A stretch of DNA of 64,000 nucleotides from Halostreptopolyspora alba (GTDB taxonomy: Bacteria; Actinomycetota; Actinomycetes; Streptosporangiales; Streptosporangiaceae): the NCBI GenBank assembly GCA_003725585.1, contig RJMB01000021.1:35958-99957 (forward strand). Reading direction: 5' to 3'. Position 1 is the stretch's first letter. Every line of letters begins with the position of its first letter. Shown in pieces: positions 27,286-35,949 of the stretch. The notes beneath the pieces are model-generated. The model was not told where the DNA came from. It did not search any database and saw only the letters and a list, made by a program, of their open reading frames with translations. Both the position numbers and the translations under genes were made by a program.

Positions 27286-28910
27286 CCACGATCTACGTAC
27301 CGCGCGACTCCTCCGCCACCTCCGTCGGCGCGGACGAGGTGGCCGCGGCCATCCGGGGCGCGGCCCGCGAGTCCGGCCACGACATCCGCCTGGTACGCAA
27401 CGGCAGCCGCGGCATGTTCTGGCTGGAGCCGCTCGTCGAGGTGGCCACCGACCGCGGCCGCGTCGGCTACGGGCCGGTCACCGCCGACGCCGTGCCCGCC
27501 CTCATCGAGGCCGGCATGCTCGACGGCGCCGACCACGAGCTGTGCCTGGGGCTGGTCGAGGAGCTGCCGTGGATGCGCGACCAGCAGCGGTTGTGCTTCG
27601 CCCGAGTCGGGCTCACCGATCCGTTGTCCGTGGACGACTACGTCGCGAACGGCGGACTGGCCGGGCTGCGCGCCGCCCTCGATCTCGCCCCCGCCGAGGT
27701 CATCACCGAACTGAGCGACTCCGGGCTGCGCGGTCGCGGCGGCGCTGGCTTCCCCTCGGGAATCAAGTGGAAGACGGTCCTCGACACCGAGAGCGACCTC
27801 AAGTTCGTGTGCTGCAACGCCGACGAGGGCGACAGCGGCACCTTCGCCGACCGGATGCTCATGGAGGGCGACCCCTTCTGCCTCATCGAGAGCATGGCCA
27901 TCGCGGCTCACGCGGTCGGCGCCACCGAGGGCTACATCTACATCCGGTCGGAGTACCCCGACGCCGTCAACACGATGCGCGCGGCCATCGACATCGCCTA
28001 TGCCCAGGGGTGGCTCGGCTCGGACATCCTGGACTCGGGGCTGCGCTTCGACCTGTCCGTACGGGTCGGGGCCGGCGCCTACATCTGCGGCGAGGAAACC
28101 TCCATGCTGGAGAGCCTCGAGGGCAAGCGCGGCATGGTCCGCCCGAAGCCCCCGATCCCGGCGATCAACGGGCTCTTCGGCAAACCCACCGTCGTGAACA
28201 ACGTGCTGACCCTGGCATCGGTGCCCACGATCCTCGCCAACGGGGGCGGCGCCTACGCCGAGCACGGGATGGAGCGCTCGCGTGGCACGCAGGTGTTCCA
28301 GCTCGCGGGCAACATCAAGCACGGCGGCGTGTTCGAGACCGCGTTCGGCATCACGCTCGGCGAACTCGTCAACGGGTACGGCGGGGGCACGCTGTCGGGT
28401 CGGCCGGTGCGCGCCGCCCAGGTCGGCGGCCCGCTCGGGTCCTACGTGCCCGCGGCCCAGTTCGACCTTCCCACCGACTACGAGGCGTTCGCCGCGGCCG
28501 AGGCGATGCTCGGGCACGGCGGCGTCGTGGTGTTCGACGACACCGTGGACATGGCGGCGATGGCGCGGTTCGCCATGGAGTTCTGCGCCGAGGAGTCGTG
28601 CGGAAAGTGCACCCCGTGCCGCGTTGGCGCCGTGCGCGGGGTCGAGGTGATCGACCGGATCACCTCCGGAGAGGAACCCGAAACCAACATTGGCGTGCTC
28701 AACGACCTCTGCGAGGTGATGACCGAGGGTTCGCTGTGCGCCATGGGTGGGCTGACCCCGAACCCGGTGCGCAGCGCCCTGCAACACTTCGCCGACGACT
28801 TCACCGGCGGCCACGCGCCGGCGACGACAGGTGACGACCCAACGACGACGAGTGGCAACGGTTCTGGCCCCAGCGGTGTGCTGGCGGGCGATGAGGAGAG
28901 CAAAGCATGA
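27282..28910 (+). CDS. fdsB: NAD-dependent formate dehydrogenase beta subunit (NuoF/FdsB-like)
   Basis: A 542-residue NuoF/HoxF-type flavoprotein that reduces NAD+. The N-terminal ~110 residues are thioredoxin-like. The FMN/NADH site is GRGGAGFPSGIKW near 150 and CNADEGDSGTF near 180, with GAYICGEETSML near 265. The [4Fe-4S] cluster is held by ESCGKCTPC near 435 plus a later Cys. The last 40 residues are a Gly/Thr/Ser-rich tail. It overlaps both neighbours by 4 nt, so stoichiometry is set by translational coupling. Confidence 0.93.
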   Translation: MTTIYVPRDSSATSVGADEVAAAIRGAARESGHDIRLVRNGSRGMFWLEPLVEVATDRGRVGYGPVTADAVPALIEAGMLDGADHELCLGLVEELPWMRDQQRLCFARVGLTDPLSVDDYVANGGLAGLRAALDLAPAEVITELSDSGLRGRGGAGFPSGIKWKTVLDTESDLKFVCCNADEGDSGTFADRMLMEGDPFCLIESMAIAAHAVGATEGYIYIRSEYPDAVNTMRAAIDIAYAQGWLGSDILDSGLRFDLSVRVGAGAYICGEETSMLESLEGKRGMVRPKPPIPAINGLFGKPTVVNNVLTLASVPTILANGGGAYAEHGMERSRGTQVFQLAGNIKHGGVFETAFGITLGELVNGYGGGTLSGRPVRAAQVGGPLGSYVPAAQFDLPTDYEAFAAAEAMLGHGGVVVFDDTVDMAAMARFAMEFCAEESCGKCTPCRVGAVRGVEVIDRITSGEEPETNIGVLNDLCEVMTEGSLCAMGGLTPNPVRSALQHFADDFTGGHAPATTGDDPTTTSGNGSGPSGVLAGDEESKA

Positions 28911-31717
28911 GTCTGTTGAAGGAGCCGGATTACGGCACGCCGGCCAAGGACGGGCCGGCTACGGTATCGGTAGAGGTCGACGGCATCCCGGTGACGGTGC
29001 CCGAGGGCACCTCGGTGATGCGTGCCGCCGCGCTGAGCGGCATAGACATCCCGAAGCTGTGCGCGACCGACAGCCTCGAGGCGTTCGGCTCGTGCCGGAT
29101 GTGCCTGGTCGAGATCGAGGGCAAACGGGGCTACCCCGCCTCGTGCACCACCCCGGTCGCCGAGGGCATGAAGGTCAGCACCCAGACGTCCAAGGTGGAC
29201 AAGCTGCGCCAGGGCGTCATGGAGCTGTACATCTCCGACCATCCCCTCGACTGCCTGACCTGCTCCGCCAACGGCGACTGCGAGCTACAGGACAGGGCGG
29301 GCGAGGTCGGGCTGCGCCAGGTGCGCTTCGGTCAGGAACGGGGTGAGAACCACCTCGACCTCGAGAAGGACACCAGCAACCCCTACTTCGACTTCAACCC
29401 CTCCAAGTGCATCGTCTGCTCGCGCTGCGTGCGGGCGTGCGACGAGGTACAGGGCACCTTCGCGCTCACCATCGAGGGGCGCGGCTTCGACTCCCAGGTC
29501 TCCGCGGGCGGGACCGACTTCATGAACTCCGACTGCGTGTCGTGCGGGGCGTGCGTACAGGCGTGCCCCACCGACAGCCTGATGGAGAAGTCCGTGGTCG
29601 ACCTGGGCATGCCCAACCGGTCGGTGCTGACCACCTGCGCCTACTGCGGGGTCGGCTGCTCCTTCAAGGCGGAGCTGCGCGGCGACGAGGTCGTACGCAT
29701 GGTGCCCTACAAGGACGGTGGCGCCAACGAGGGCCACTCGTGCGTCAAGGGGCGGTTCGCGTTCGGTTACGCCTCCCATCCCGACCGGGTCACCTCCCCG
29801 ATGATCCGGGAGTCGAACACCGACGAGTGGCGCGAGGTCGACTGGGACACCGCCATCAGCCACGTGGCCCAGCGCATGACCGACATCCAGGCGCGGCACG
29901 GCGCGGGCACGATCGGCGGGATCACCTCGTCGCGCTGCACCAACGAGGAGGTGTACGCGGTCCAGAAGATGGTGCGCGCCGCCTTCGGCAACAACAACGT
30001 CGACACCTGCGCCCGGGTGTGCCACTCCCCCACCGGTTACGGGCTGAAGCAGACCTTCGGCGAGTCGGCGGGAACCCAGGACTTCAAGTCGGTCGCCCAG
30101 TCCGACGTGATCATGGTGATCGGCGCCAACCCGACGGACGCGCACCCGGTGTTCGCCTCCCGGATGAAGCGGCGGCTGCGTGAGGGCGCCAAGCTCATCG
30201 TGGTCGACCCGCGCAAGATCGACCTGGTCCGCACGCCCCACATCGAGGCCGCGCACCACCTCCAGCTGAACCCGGGCACCAATGTCGCCATCGTCAACGC
30301 GATGGGCCACGTCGTGGTCACCGAAGGGCTGGTTGACCGCTCGTTCGTGGGCGATAGGTGCGAGGACTTCGACGCCTGGGCCGAGTTCATCGCGGGTCCC
30401 GAGAACAGCCCCGAGGTCATGGAGCCGGTCACCGGCGTTCCGGCCGAGGAGCTGCGCGAGGCGGCCCGGCTGTACGCCACGGGTGGCAACGCGGCCATCT
30501 ACTACGGGCTGGGGGTCACCGAGCACAGCCAGGGCTCGACGATGGTCATGGGCATGGCCAACCTCGCCATGGCCACCGGCAACATCGGCCGCGAGGGTGT
30601 CGGCGTGAACCCGTTGCGCGGCCAGAACAACGTGCAGGGCTCCTGCGACATGGGGTCGTTCCCGCACGAACTGGCCGGCTACCGGCACGTCTCCGACGAC
30701 GCCGTGCGCGAGGTGTTCGAGAACCTGTGGGAGCGCCCTCTCGTCGCCGAGCCGGGGCTGCGCATCCCGAACATGTTCGACGCGGCGATCGACGGCACCT
30801 TCCGCGGGCTGTTCGTGCAGGGGGAGGACATCGCCCAGTCCGACCCGAACATCCAGCACGTCACGGCGGCGCTGGACTCCCTGGAGCTGCTGGTCGTGCA
30901 GGACCTGTTCATCAACGAGACCGCCAAGCACGCGCACGTGTTCCTACCCGGCACGTCCTTCCTGGAGAAGGACGGAACGTTCACCAACGCCGAGCGTCGG
31001 ATCAACCGGGTACGTCCGGTGATGAAGCCGCAGACCGGCAAGGACGAGTGGCAGGTGGCCTGCGACATCGCCCAAGCGATGGGCTACCCCATGGCCTACG
31101 ACCACCCGCGCGAGATCATGGACGAGATCGCGTCGGTGACCCCGACCTTCGCCGGTGTGTCGTTCGACAAGCTCGACAAGCTCGGCAGTATCCAGTGGCC
31201 GTGCAACGACGACGCGCCCGAGGGCACCCCGGTCATGCACGTGGACTCGTTCGTGCGGGGCAAGGGCAAGTTCATGGAGACACCGTTCGTGCCCACCTCG
31301 GAGCGCAGCACCAGGAAGTACCCGCTCATCCTGACCACCGGGCGGATCCTGAGCCAGTACAACGTGGGCGCCCAGACCCGCCGCACCGGCAACGTGGCCT
31401 GGCACCCCGAGGACGTGCTGGAGATCCACCCGCACGACGCCGAGGAACGCGGGATCAACGACGGCGACGAGGTGGCCATGTCCAGCCGGATCGGACGGAC
31501 CACGCTGCGGGCGACCATCTCGGAGCGGATGCCGAGCGGTGTCGTGTACACCACGTTCCACCACCCCGAGACGGGCGCGAACGTGGTGACCACCGAGAAC
31601 TCCGACTGGGCGACGAACTGCCCGGAGTACAAGGTGACCGCCGTCCAGGTGGCCCCGCTGAACCCCGGTGGCAAGCCCACGACCGTGCACGACGACGAAC
31701 CCGCGCTGGTGGAGTGA
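28907..31717 (+). CDS. fdsA: NAD-dependent formate dehydrogenase catalytic alpha subunit (FdsA-like)
   Basis: A 936-residue molybdoenzyme that oxidises formate to CO2. In order: N-terminal [2Fe-2S] ferredoxin domain (GSCRMCLVEIEG), His/Cys-rich [4Fe-4S] NuoG-like segment (DHPLDCLTCSANGDCELQ), two ferredoxin-type [4Fe-4S] motifs (CIVCSRCVRAC and CVSCGACVQACP), the cofactor-proximal cluster (CAYCGVGC), then the bis-MGD domains. The Mo ligand is Cys372 (codon TGC at 30020-30022) in CARVCHSPT; there is no in-frame TGA, so this is the cysteine, not selenocysteine, form. The C-terminal molydopterin dinucleotide-binding domain is complete. Confidence 0.95.
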   Translation: MSLLKEPDYGTPAKDGPATVSVEVDGIPVTVPEGTSVMRAAALSGIDIPKLCATDSLEAFGSCRMCLVEIEGKRGYPASCTTPVAEGMKVSTQTSKVDKLRQGVMELYISDHPLDCLTCSANGDCELQDRAGEVGLRQVRFGQERGENHLDLEKDTSNPYFDFNPSKCIVCSRCVRACDEVQGTFALTIEGRGFDSQVSAGGTDFMNSDCVSCGACVQACPTDSLMEKSVVDLGMPNRSVLTTCAYCGVGCSFKAELRGDEVVRMVPYKDGGANEGHSCVKGRFAFGYASHPDRVTSPMIRESNTDEWREVDWDTAISHVAQRMTDIQARHGAGTIGGITSSRCTNEEVYAVQKMVRAAFGNNNVDTCARVCHSPTGYGLKQTFGESAGTQDFKSVAQSDVIMVIGANPTDAHPVFASRMKRRLREGAKLIVVDPRKIDLVRTPHIEAAHHLQLNPGTNVAIVNAMGHVVVTEGLVDRSFVGDRCEDFDAWAEFIAGPENSPEVMEPVTGVPAEELREAARLYATGGNAAIYYGLGVTEHSQGSTMVMGMANLAMATGNIGREGVGVNPLRGQNNVQGSCDMGSFPHELAGYRHVSDDAVREVFENLWERPLVAEPGLRIPNMFDAAIDGTFRGLFVQGEDIAQSDPNIQHVTAALDSLELLVVQDLFINETAKHAHVFLPGTSFLEKDGTFTNAERRINRVRPVMKPQTGKDEWQVACDIAQAMGYPMAYDHPREIMDEIASVTPTFAGVSFDKLDKLGSIQWPCNDDAPEGTPVMHVDSFVRGKGKFMETPFVPTSERSTRKYPLILTTGRILSQYNVGAQTRRTGNVAWHPEDVLEIHPHDAEERGINDGDEVAMSSRIGRTTLRATISERMPSGVVYTTFHHPETGANVVTTENSDWATNCPEYKVTAVQVAPLNPGGKPTTVHDDEPALVE

Positions 31718-31941
31718 TGTCGACGACGATCTCACCGCAGGTCCGGCTCGCCAACGACATCGCCGCGCAGTTCCCCCACCGCACACGGGAGCAGGCGGCG
31801 GCGGCGATCGCGGACCACATCCGCAAGTTCTGGGACCCGCGCATGCGGGCCGACCTGTCGCGGCGTAAGGACTCCGAACCCGAATCCTTCGACCCGGCGG
31901 CCCTGCGGGCAGCGCGGATCCTCGAGGGGGAGACCGGCTAG
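31717..31941 (+). CDS. fdsD: Formate dehydrogenase delta subunit (FdsD-like)
   Basis: A 74-residue protein whose ATG shares one base with the alpha-subunit stop (TGATG). QVRLANDIAAQFPHRTREQAAAAIADHIRKFWDPRMR is the typical FdsD/FdhD-delta pattern (residues 8-44). FdsD subunits help cofactor insertion or stabilise the complex and have no redox centre. The short length and coupling support the call. Confidence 0.88.
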   Translation: MSTTISPQVRLANDIAAQFPHRTREQAAAAIADHIRKFWDPRMRADLSRRKDSEPESFDPAALRAARILEGETG

Positions 31942-31957
31942 TCAGCCGGACACGACG

Positions 31958-31992
31958 CCTCCCGCGGAGCGCCTGGCCGGCTCCGCGGGAGG
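31958..31992 (+). terminator. Terminator of the formate dehydrogenase operon
   Basis: CCTCCCGCGGAGC (31958-31970) pairs perfectly over 13 bp with GCTCCGCGGGAGG (31980-31992), loop 9 nt, followed by CTCTCTGTG. It starts 17 bp after the delta-subunit stop. Confidence 0.8.
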
Positions 31993-32075
31993 CTCTCTGT
32001 GCGCGCCCACGGATCTTGTAGCTGTCCATGCCGTCGGCGGCTCGGCGTATCCGGTAGCCACGGGAGCGACTTCGC

Positions 32076-33215
32076 TCAGCGTGGCGGCAGCGGCAGTAGG
32101 CCCACCCGACGACCGTCCCACCCGGGTGGAACCACCGCGAGCGCGTCGGCGAGCGCGGCCCCCCAGATCATCCCGGGCCGGTCGCGCCCCACCGGGCTCG
32201 CCCAACCCGCCTCGACCTCCACCGGGACCAGCCGTGTCATCCGTTCGTGGCTGGTGACCTCCCCGGACACGGCGGCCTCCGCCAACGGCGCGATCGGGCG
32301 CGCCGCGAGGGCGCGCACCAGCGGGTCGAGCAGCGTCACGGCAGCTACCAGGGCGGCCAGGGGGTTTCCGGGCATCCCGACGACGTGGCGGTCGCCGAGG
32401 CGGGCGAGCAGCTGGGGGTGTCCCGGCCGGCAGGCGACCCCGTTCACCAGCAGCTCGGCGGACAGCTCGGTCAGCACCCGAGGAAGCTGGTCACGGGCGC
32501 CCACTGAGGACGCCCCGGTGGTCACGACCACGTCGGCCTCGGCCGCCAGCGCGCTCCGCAACGCGTCGCCGGTGTCGGGCACGTGGTCGACACCGGTCAG
32601 CTCGGCCCCCATCCAGGTCACGAGACCGGGCATCATCGGGCCGATGGCGTCGCGGATCCGTCCGGACCCCGGAATCCCCTCGTGCACGAGTTCGTCGCCG
32701 GTGACGACCACGGCCACACGCGGACGCGGGTGGACCGCGATCGTGTCGTGCCCGGCGCTGGCCGCGAGAGCCAGCACGGTCGGTGTGACGCGCGTACCGA
32801 CAGGGGCCAGTTCGGTTCCGGCCGGCACCTCCTCCCCAGAACGGCGCACGTGCCGGCCACTGGGCACCGTCCCCTTGACGACGTCCCCGCTGCGGGTGGC
32901 GTGTTCGTAGGGCAGCACCGAGTCGGTGCCGTCGGGGACCATGGCTCCGGTGGCGATCTCCACCGCCTGGCCCGCACCCAGCGGGCCGCGCGGCACCTGG
33001 CCGGCCATGACCCGGTCGACGACCTGCCACGGGGCCTGCCCGGTGACGGCGTAGCCGTCCATGGCGGCGGTGTCGTGCGGCGGATGCGCGAGCCGGGCGG
33101 TCAGCGGAGTCGCCAGCGTCGCGCCGAGCGCGTCGTTCGTGCGCGGGGTCACGACGGGCAGGGGTGCCACCGACGAGTGGGGCAGGTGTCGCGCGGCGGA
33201 CCAGTCCATCGTCAT
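32076..33215 (-). CDS. moeA: Molybdopterin molybdenumtransferase MoeA
   Basis: A 379-residue MoeA, which inserts molybdate into adenylated molybdopterin. HPPHDTAAMDGYAV near residue 45-58 is the MoeA hallmark; the MoCF domain has TGDELVHEG near 172 and TTGASSVG near 235, and VVGMPGNPLAAL near 275. ATG 33215 overlaps the stop of the preceding SelB-like gene by 4 nt; an ATG two codons later is an alternative. Co-transcribed with fdhD, convergent with the formate dehydrogenase operon it serves. Confidence 0.93.
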   Translation of the reverse strand: MTMDWSAARHLPHSSVAPLPVVTPRTNDALGATLATPLTARLAHPPHDTAAMDGYAVTGQAPWQVVDRVMAGQVPRGPLGAGQAVEIATGAMVPDGTDSVLPYEHATRSGDVVKGTVPSGRHVRRSGEEVPAGTELAPVGTRVTPTVLALAASAGHDTIAVHPRPRVAVVVTGDELVHEGIPGSGRIRDAIGPMMPGLVTWMGAELTGVDHVPDTGDALRSALAAEADVVVTTGASSVGARDQLPRVLTELSAELLVNGVACRPGHPQLLARLGDRHVVGMPGNPLAALVAAVTLLDPLVRALAARPIAPLAEAAVSGEVTSHERMTRLVPVEVEAGWASPVGRDRPGMIWGAALADALAVVPPGWDGRRVGLLPLPPR

Positions 33216-33943
33216 GGGGATACCGTACGTCCCCGGCCCGGCGCGAAGGGGGGATCGTCGGCGGTGGCGAGCGCCCGGCGGCGATCTCCCGCCCCGCGGG
33301 TCAGTCCGCGCCGGTCGAGCAGGGTGAGCAGTGGCCCGGCGACGCGGCGACGTGTGTCGAGCGCCCGCCTGGCCTCGGCCACGGTGAACGGCTCCCGCAG
33401 GCCGGCGAGCACCCGCACCGCCTCGTCGACGGCCTCGGTCGGAAGTACCGCGTCCGGACCGAGACGGACGAGCAGGCCGGTACGGACACCGGTCGCGACC
33501 CCGGCCCGCGTGAAGCCCAGCTCCGCCAGGCGCTCCGGGCCGGGAGCGCGGAACGGCGACGCGGCGAGCTCCTCACCCAGCAGCATGAGCGGCCGTGCGA
33601 GGTTCTCGGGGGTGTGGGGTCCCGCCGCGAGCGGGAGGACATGGCGGTGCCGGACCGCGAGTGGGGCGCAGACCAGACTCTCGACCGTCCGGCGGTCGGC
33701 CATGCCCAGCCACAGCCGTACCGCCTCGACCGGCACTCCCACGACCTCGGGGTTGGCCAGCGCGTACCTGGCGACCAGCGATCCGAGGTGGTGGCGCAAC
33801 CGCTCCGGATCACCGGTGCCACCCGGGCGGCACCCCACGACGGGGGCCGCGCCCTCCGGTCCCGTGTCACCCGAGCGGGCGGGTGGGAACGCCGCCGCGC
33901 CGTGGTCCGCGGACCCGATCGCCGCTATGGCCTCCGTGGTCAC
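33212..33943 (-). CDS. Orphan SelB C-terminal winged-helix-like protein
   Basis: A 243-residue protein lacking any GTPase domain. Residues ~45-235 read like the tandem winged helices of the C-terminus of actinobacterial SelB: YALANPEVVGVPVEAVR near 64-80, SPFRAPGPERLAELGF near 138-153, LLVRLGPDAVLP near 167-178, and the ending PFTVAEARRALDTRRRVAGPLLTLLDRRGLTR. In SelB this part binds the SECIS hairpin. The start AAIGSADHGAA weakly recalls the GTPase P-loop GHVDHGK but lacks the Lys. GTG 33943 overlaps the fdhD stop (GTGA). The formate dehydrogenase here uses Cys, so a relic or a repurposed RNA-binding protein is likely. Confidence 0.6.
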   Translation of the reverse strand: MTTEAIAAIGSADHGAAAFPPARSGDTGPEGAAPVVGCRPGGTGDPERLRHHLGSLVARYALANPEVVGVPVEAVRLWLGMADRRTVESLVCAPLAVRHRHVLPLAAGPHTPENLARPLMLLGEELAASPFRAPGPERLAELGFTRAGVATGVRTGLLVRLGPDAVLPTEAVDEAVRVLAGLREPFTVAEARRALDTRRRVAGPLLTLLDRRGLTRGAGDRRRALATADDPPFAPGRGRTVSP

Positions 33944-34779
33944 CCGGCCACCTCGGCGACGGACTCGGCGATCCGGTGCGTGCCGGTGTAGACGTTCATG
34001 GAGTCGCCCCGGACGAAGCCGGCGAGTGTCATGCCCGCCTCGGCGGCCAGGTCGACCGCCAGGGACGAGGGCGCCGACACCGCGGACAGCACCGGGATCC
34101 CCGCCATGAGCGCCTTCTGGGTGAGCTCGAAGGAGGCTCGCCCACTGACCTGGAGTACGTGCCCGCGCAGGGGCAGCAGGCCGGACTTGAGCGCCCATCC
34201 GATGACCTTGTCGACGGCGTTGTGCCTGCCGACGTCCTCGCGCAGGGCCATCAGCTCCCCCTCAGAGCTGAACAGGCCCGCCGCGTGGAGCCCACCGGTG
34301 CGTTCGAACACCGCCTGGCGTGCGCGCAGCAGGTCGGGCAGCTCCGCGACGACGGAGTCGGGGATGGTCACGGCGTCCTCGGCCACGGACCACCGCGCCG
34401 ATGTGCGGACCGCGTCGAGGCTGGCCTTACCGCAGATCCCGCAGGAGCTGGTCGTGTAGAAGGAGCGCTCCACCGACGGGTCGGGTGCCGCCACGCCCGG
34501 CGCCAGCGTGACGTCCACGATGTTGTACTCGGAGTCGGGCTGGGCGCCCGCGCAGTACCGCTGGACGGCGATGTCGTCGGGCGAGGAGATGACGCCTTCG
34601 GTGACCAGGAAGCCGGCTGCCAGGTCGAAGTCGTGTCCCGGCGTCCGCATGGTCACCGCCAGGGACTGGCCCCCCACCCGGACCTCCAGCGGCTCCTCGA
34701 CGACCAGGGTGTCCTGGCGCACCGAGCTGGCGCCCGCGCGCCGTCGCACGATCCGGCGACGATCGGTGATGCGGCCCAT
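33940..34779 (-). CDS. fdhD: Formate dehydrogenase accessory sulfurtransferase FdhD
   Basis: A 279-residue FdhD, which transfers sulfur to the molybdenum cofactor of formate dehydrogenases. The active cysteine loop is SSCGICGKASLD near residue 112-123, and DVGRHNAVDKVIGWAL near 180 and SGRASFELTQKAL near 210 are family signatures. ATG 34779 is preceded by AAGGAG. First gene of the fdhD/SelB-like/moeA unit that faces the fds operon, so the whole 8-kb block is one functional module. Confidence 0.95.
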   Translation of the reverse strand: MGRITDRRRIVRRRAGASSVRQDTLVVEEPLEVRVGGQSLAVTMRTPGHDFDLAAGFLVTEGVISSPDDIAVQRYCAGAQPDSEYNIVDVTLAPGVAAPDPSVERSFYTTSSCGICGKASLDAVRTSARWSVAEDAVTIPDSVVAELPDLLRARQAVFERTGGLHAAGLFSSEGELMALREDVGRHNAVDKVIGWALKSGLLPLRGHVLQVSGRASFELTQKALMAGIPVLSAVSAPSSLAVDLAAEAGMTLAGFVRGDSMNVYTGTHRIAESVAEVAG

Positions 34780-35019
34780 GGGCGGTCTCCTTCGGCACGG
34801 TGGTGATCACCCTCGGGTGCTGGCCGGCGGAGGCGGAGCCGGGGTCGCGCGCGAGTGGGGCCGCCCGGTTCGCCCGGGAGTGTCGTGGCTCGGCCTTCTC
34901 GGACGCGACCAGCGTGAGCTGCCGGTCAGTTCCCGTCTCCCATGGTCGAACGCGGCGTGGGGAACATCAAATTCATTGTGTGAAAGGCGTGATAGGCGCG
35001 GCCTATCAGCGTGGCCCGG
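34780..35019. other. Intergenic region, no feature recognised
   Basis: About 240 bp between fdhD and a small minus-strand gene. It presumably carries the fdhD promoter. I see no convincing reading frame, strong dyad or RNA gene. Confidence 0.4.
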
Positions 35020-35184
35020 TCAGTCGCGGTGGCGGCCCTCAGCGCCGCTCATTCGGTTCCGGGACACGGGGGTTTCGCTCGGTGTGTCCTCGTTCTCGGT
35101 GACGGCGGAGGACTCGCCGCCCTTTGGCCGGTCCCACTCGCGCAGTCCTTCCTGGAACTCCTGCGCGGTGAACGGGTCGAACAC
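35020..35184 (-). CDS. Small acidic hypothetical protein
   Basis: A 54-residue frame beginning FDPFTAQEFQEGLREWDRP and ending in a hydrophilic, charged tail. GTG 35184 is preceded on the minus strand by GAGGAG at a 6-nt spacing, an unusually good ribosome-binding site, which is the main argument that it is real. No domain is recognised and there is no membrane segment or signal peptide. The in-frame extension upstream to 35307 is Arg/Thr-rich and unlikely. Confidence 0.4.
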   Translation of the reverse strand: MFDPFTAQEFQEGLREWDRPKGGESSAVTENEDTPSETPVSRNRMSGAEGRHRD

Positions 35185-35949
35185 GGATGTCTCCTCGGTG
35201 TGGGTCGAAGATCTCGCGCTCCGCGTGTCGGTGTGGTTCCGCCGGGACCGCGTGCCACCGCGATCCGCGGCGCGCCCCGGCGTGATCGGAACATCCGACC
35301 TGGTCACGGAGATGTTCGCATTAGTGTACGCGCTCGCTGGCGCCGCGCCGTGGCGTGCGGGGCCACTCGCCGGCGCGACCCTCCGCGTGCGGGGCTACAC
35401 GCGCGTCCGCGCCCCACCATCCCCATGTATCGTTACTCACAGTGTTTTATGTCGCATTTACATCCGAACCTCCGAGACACCGACGATTTCGTGCCAGCAT
35501 CCCCCTTCATCCACTTCGCCATGTCCGGAACGCGACCATATTGCAATGTCGCCCGCTGTAGACATGTGGCCAAAACCGAGGTGTAGTAGTCGTGAGCTGT
35601 GATGTTACGTTTCACGACAGTCGGCGGACAATAAGGACCCGACTACCGTCCGCCAGGTTCCGGACGTTTTGGGGGTTCGAATGGGGCATACCAGTGGTTG
35701 CCACCACGGCGAGCCGCAAGCGGAACCACACCGCGAACTCGTAACACAAAGTAATAATCAGAACACCCGATCCGCGCCCAGCGACCCCTGGAGCGCGCAG
35801 CCACGGCCGTCTCGCACCGGCACTCGTCGCTTGGACACCCGAAGTCCACTCCCGTCCCGGATTCCGGGGCGCACGCGTACCACGGCGGCGTGTGTGAGGC
35901 GCTATCCGTCCGGGTGGGCCGCCAGCAGGGTGGCCCACGGGACGGCCAG
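35185..35949. other. Long AT-richer intergenic region before the glycine-betaine operon
   Basis: About 765 bp with no coding region I can support. The stretch 35420-35770 is clearly less GC-rich than its surroundings and is a reasonable place for the osmoprotectant-operon promoter. No riboswitch or tRNA fold was recognised. Confidence 0.45.

Noticed and set aside
30008..30022. Selenocysteine codon in the formate dehydrogenase
   Set aside because: The active-site codon is TGC, and the frame contains no internal TGA.
29285..30937. 550-codon minus-strand frame opposite fdsA
   Set aside because: Antisense shadow; fdsA on the plus strand carries all cofactor motifs.
35660..35690. tRNA T-arm-like GGGTTCGAAT
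   Set aside because: No matching acceptor or anticodon arm could be folded around it.
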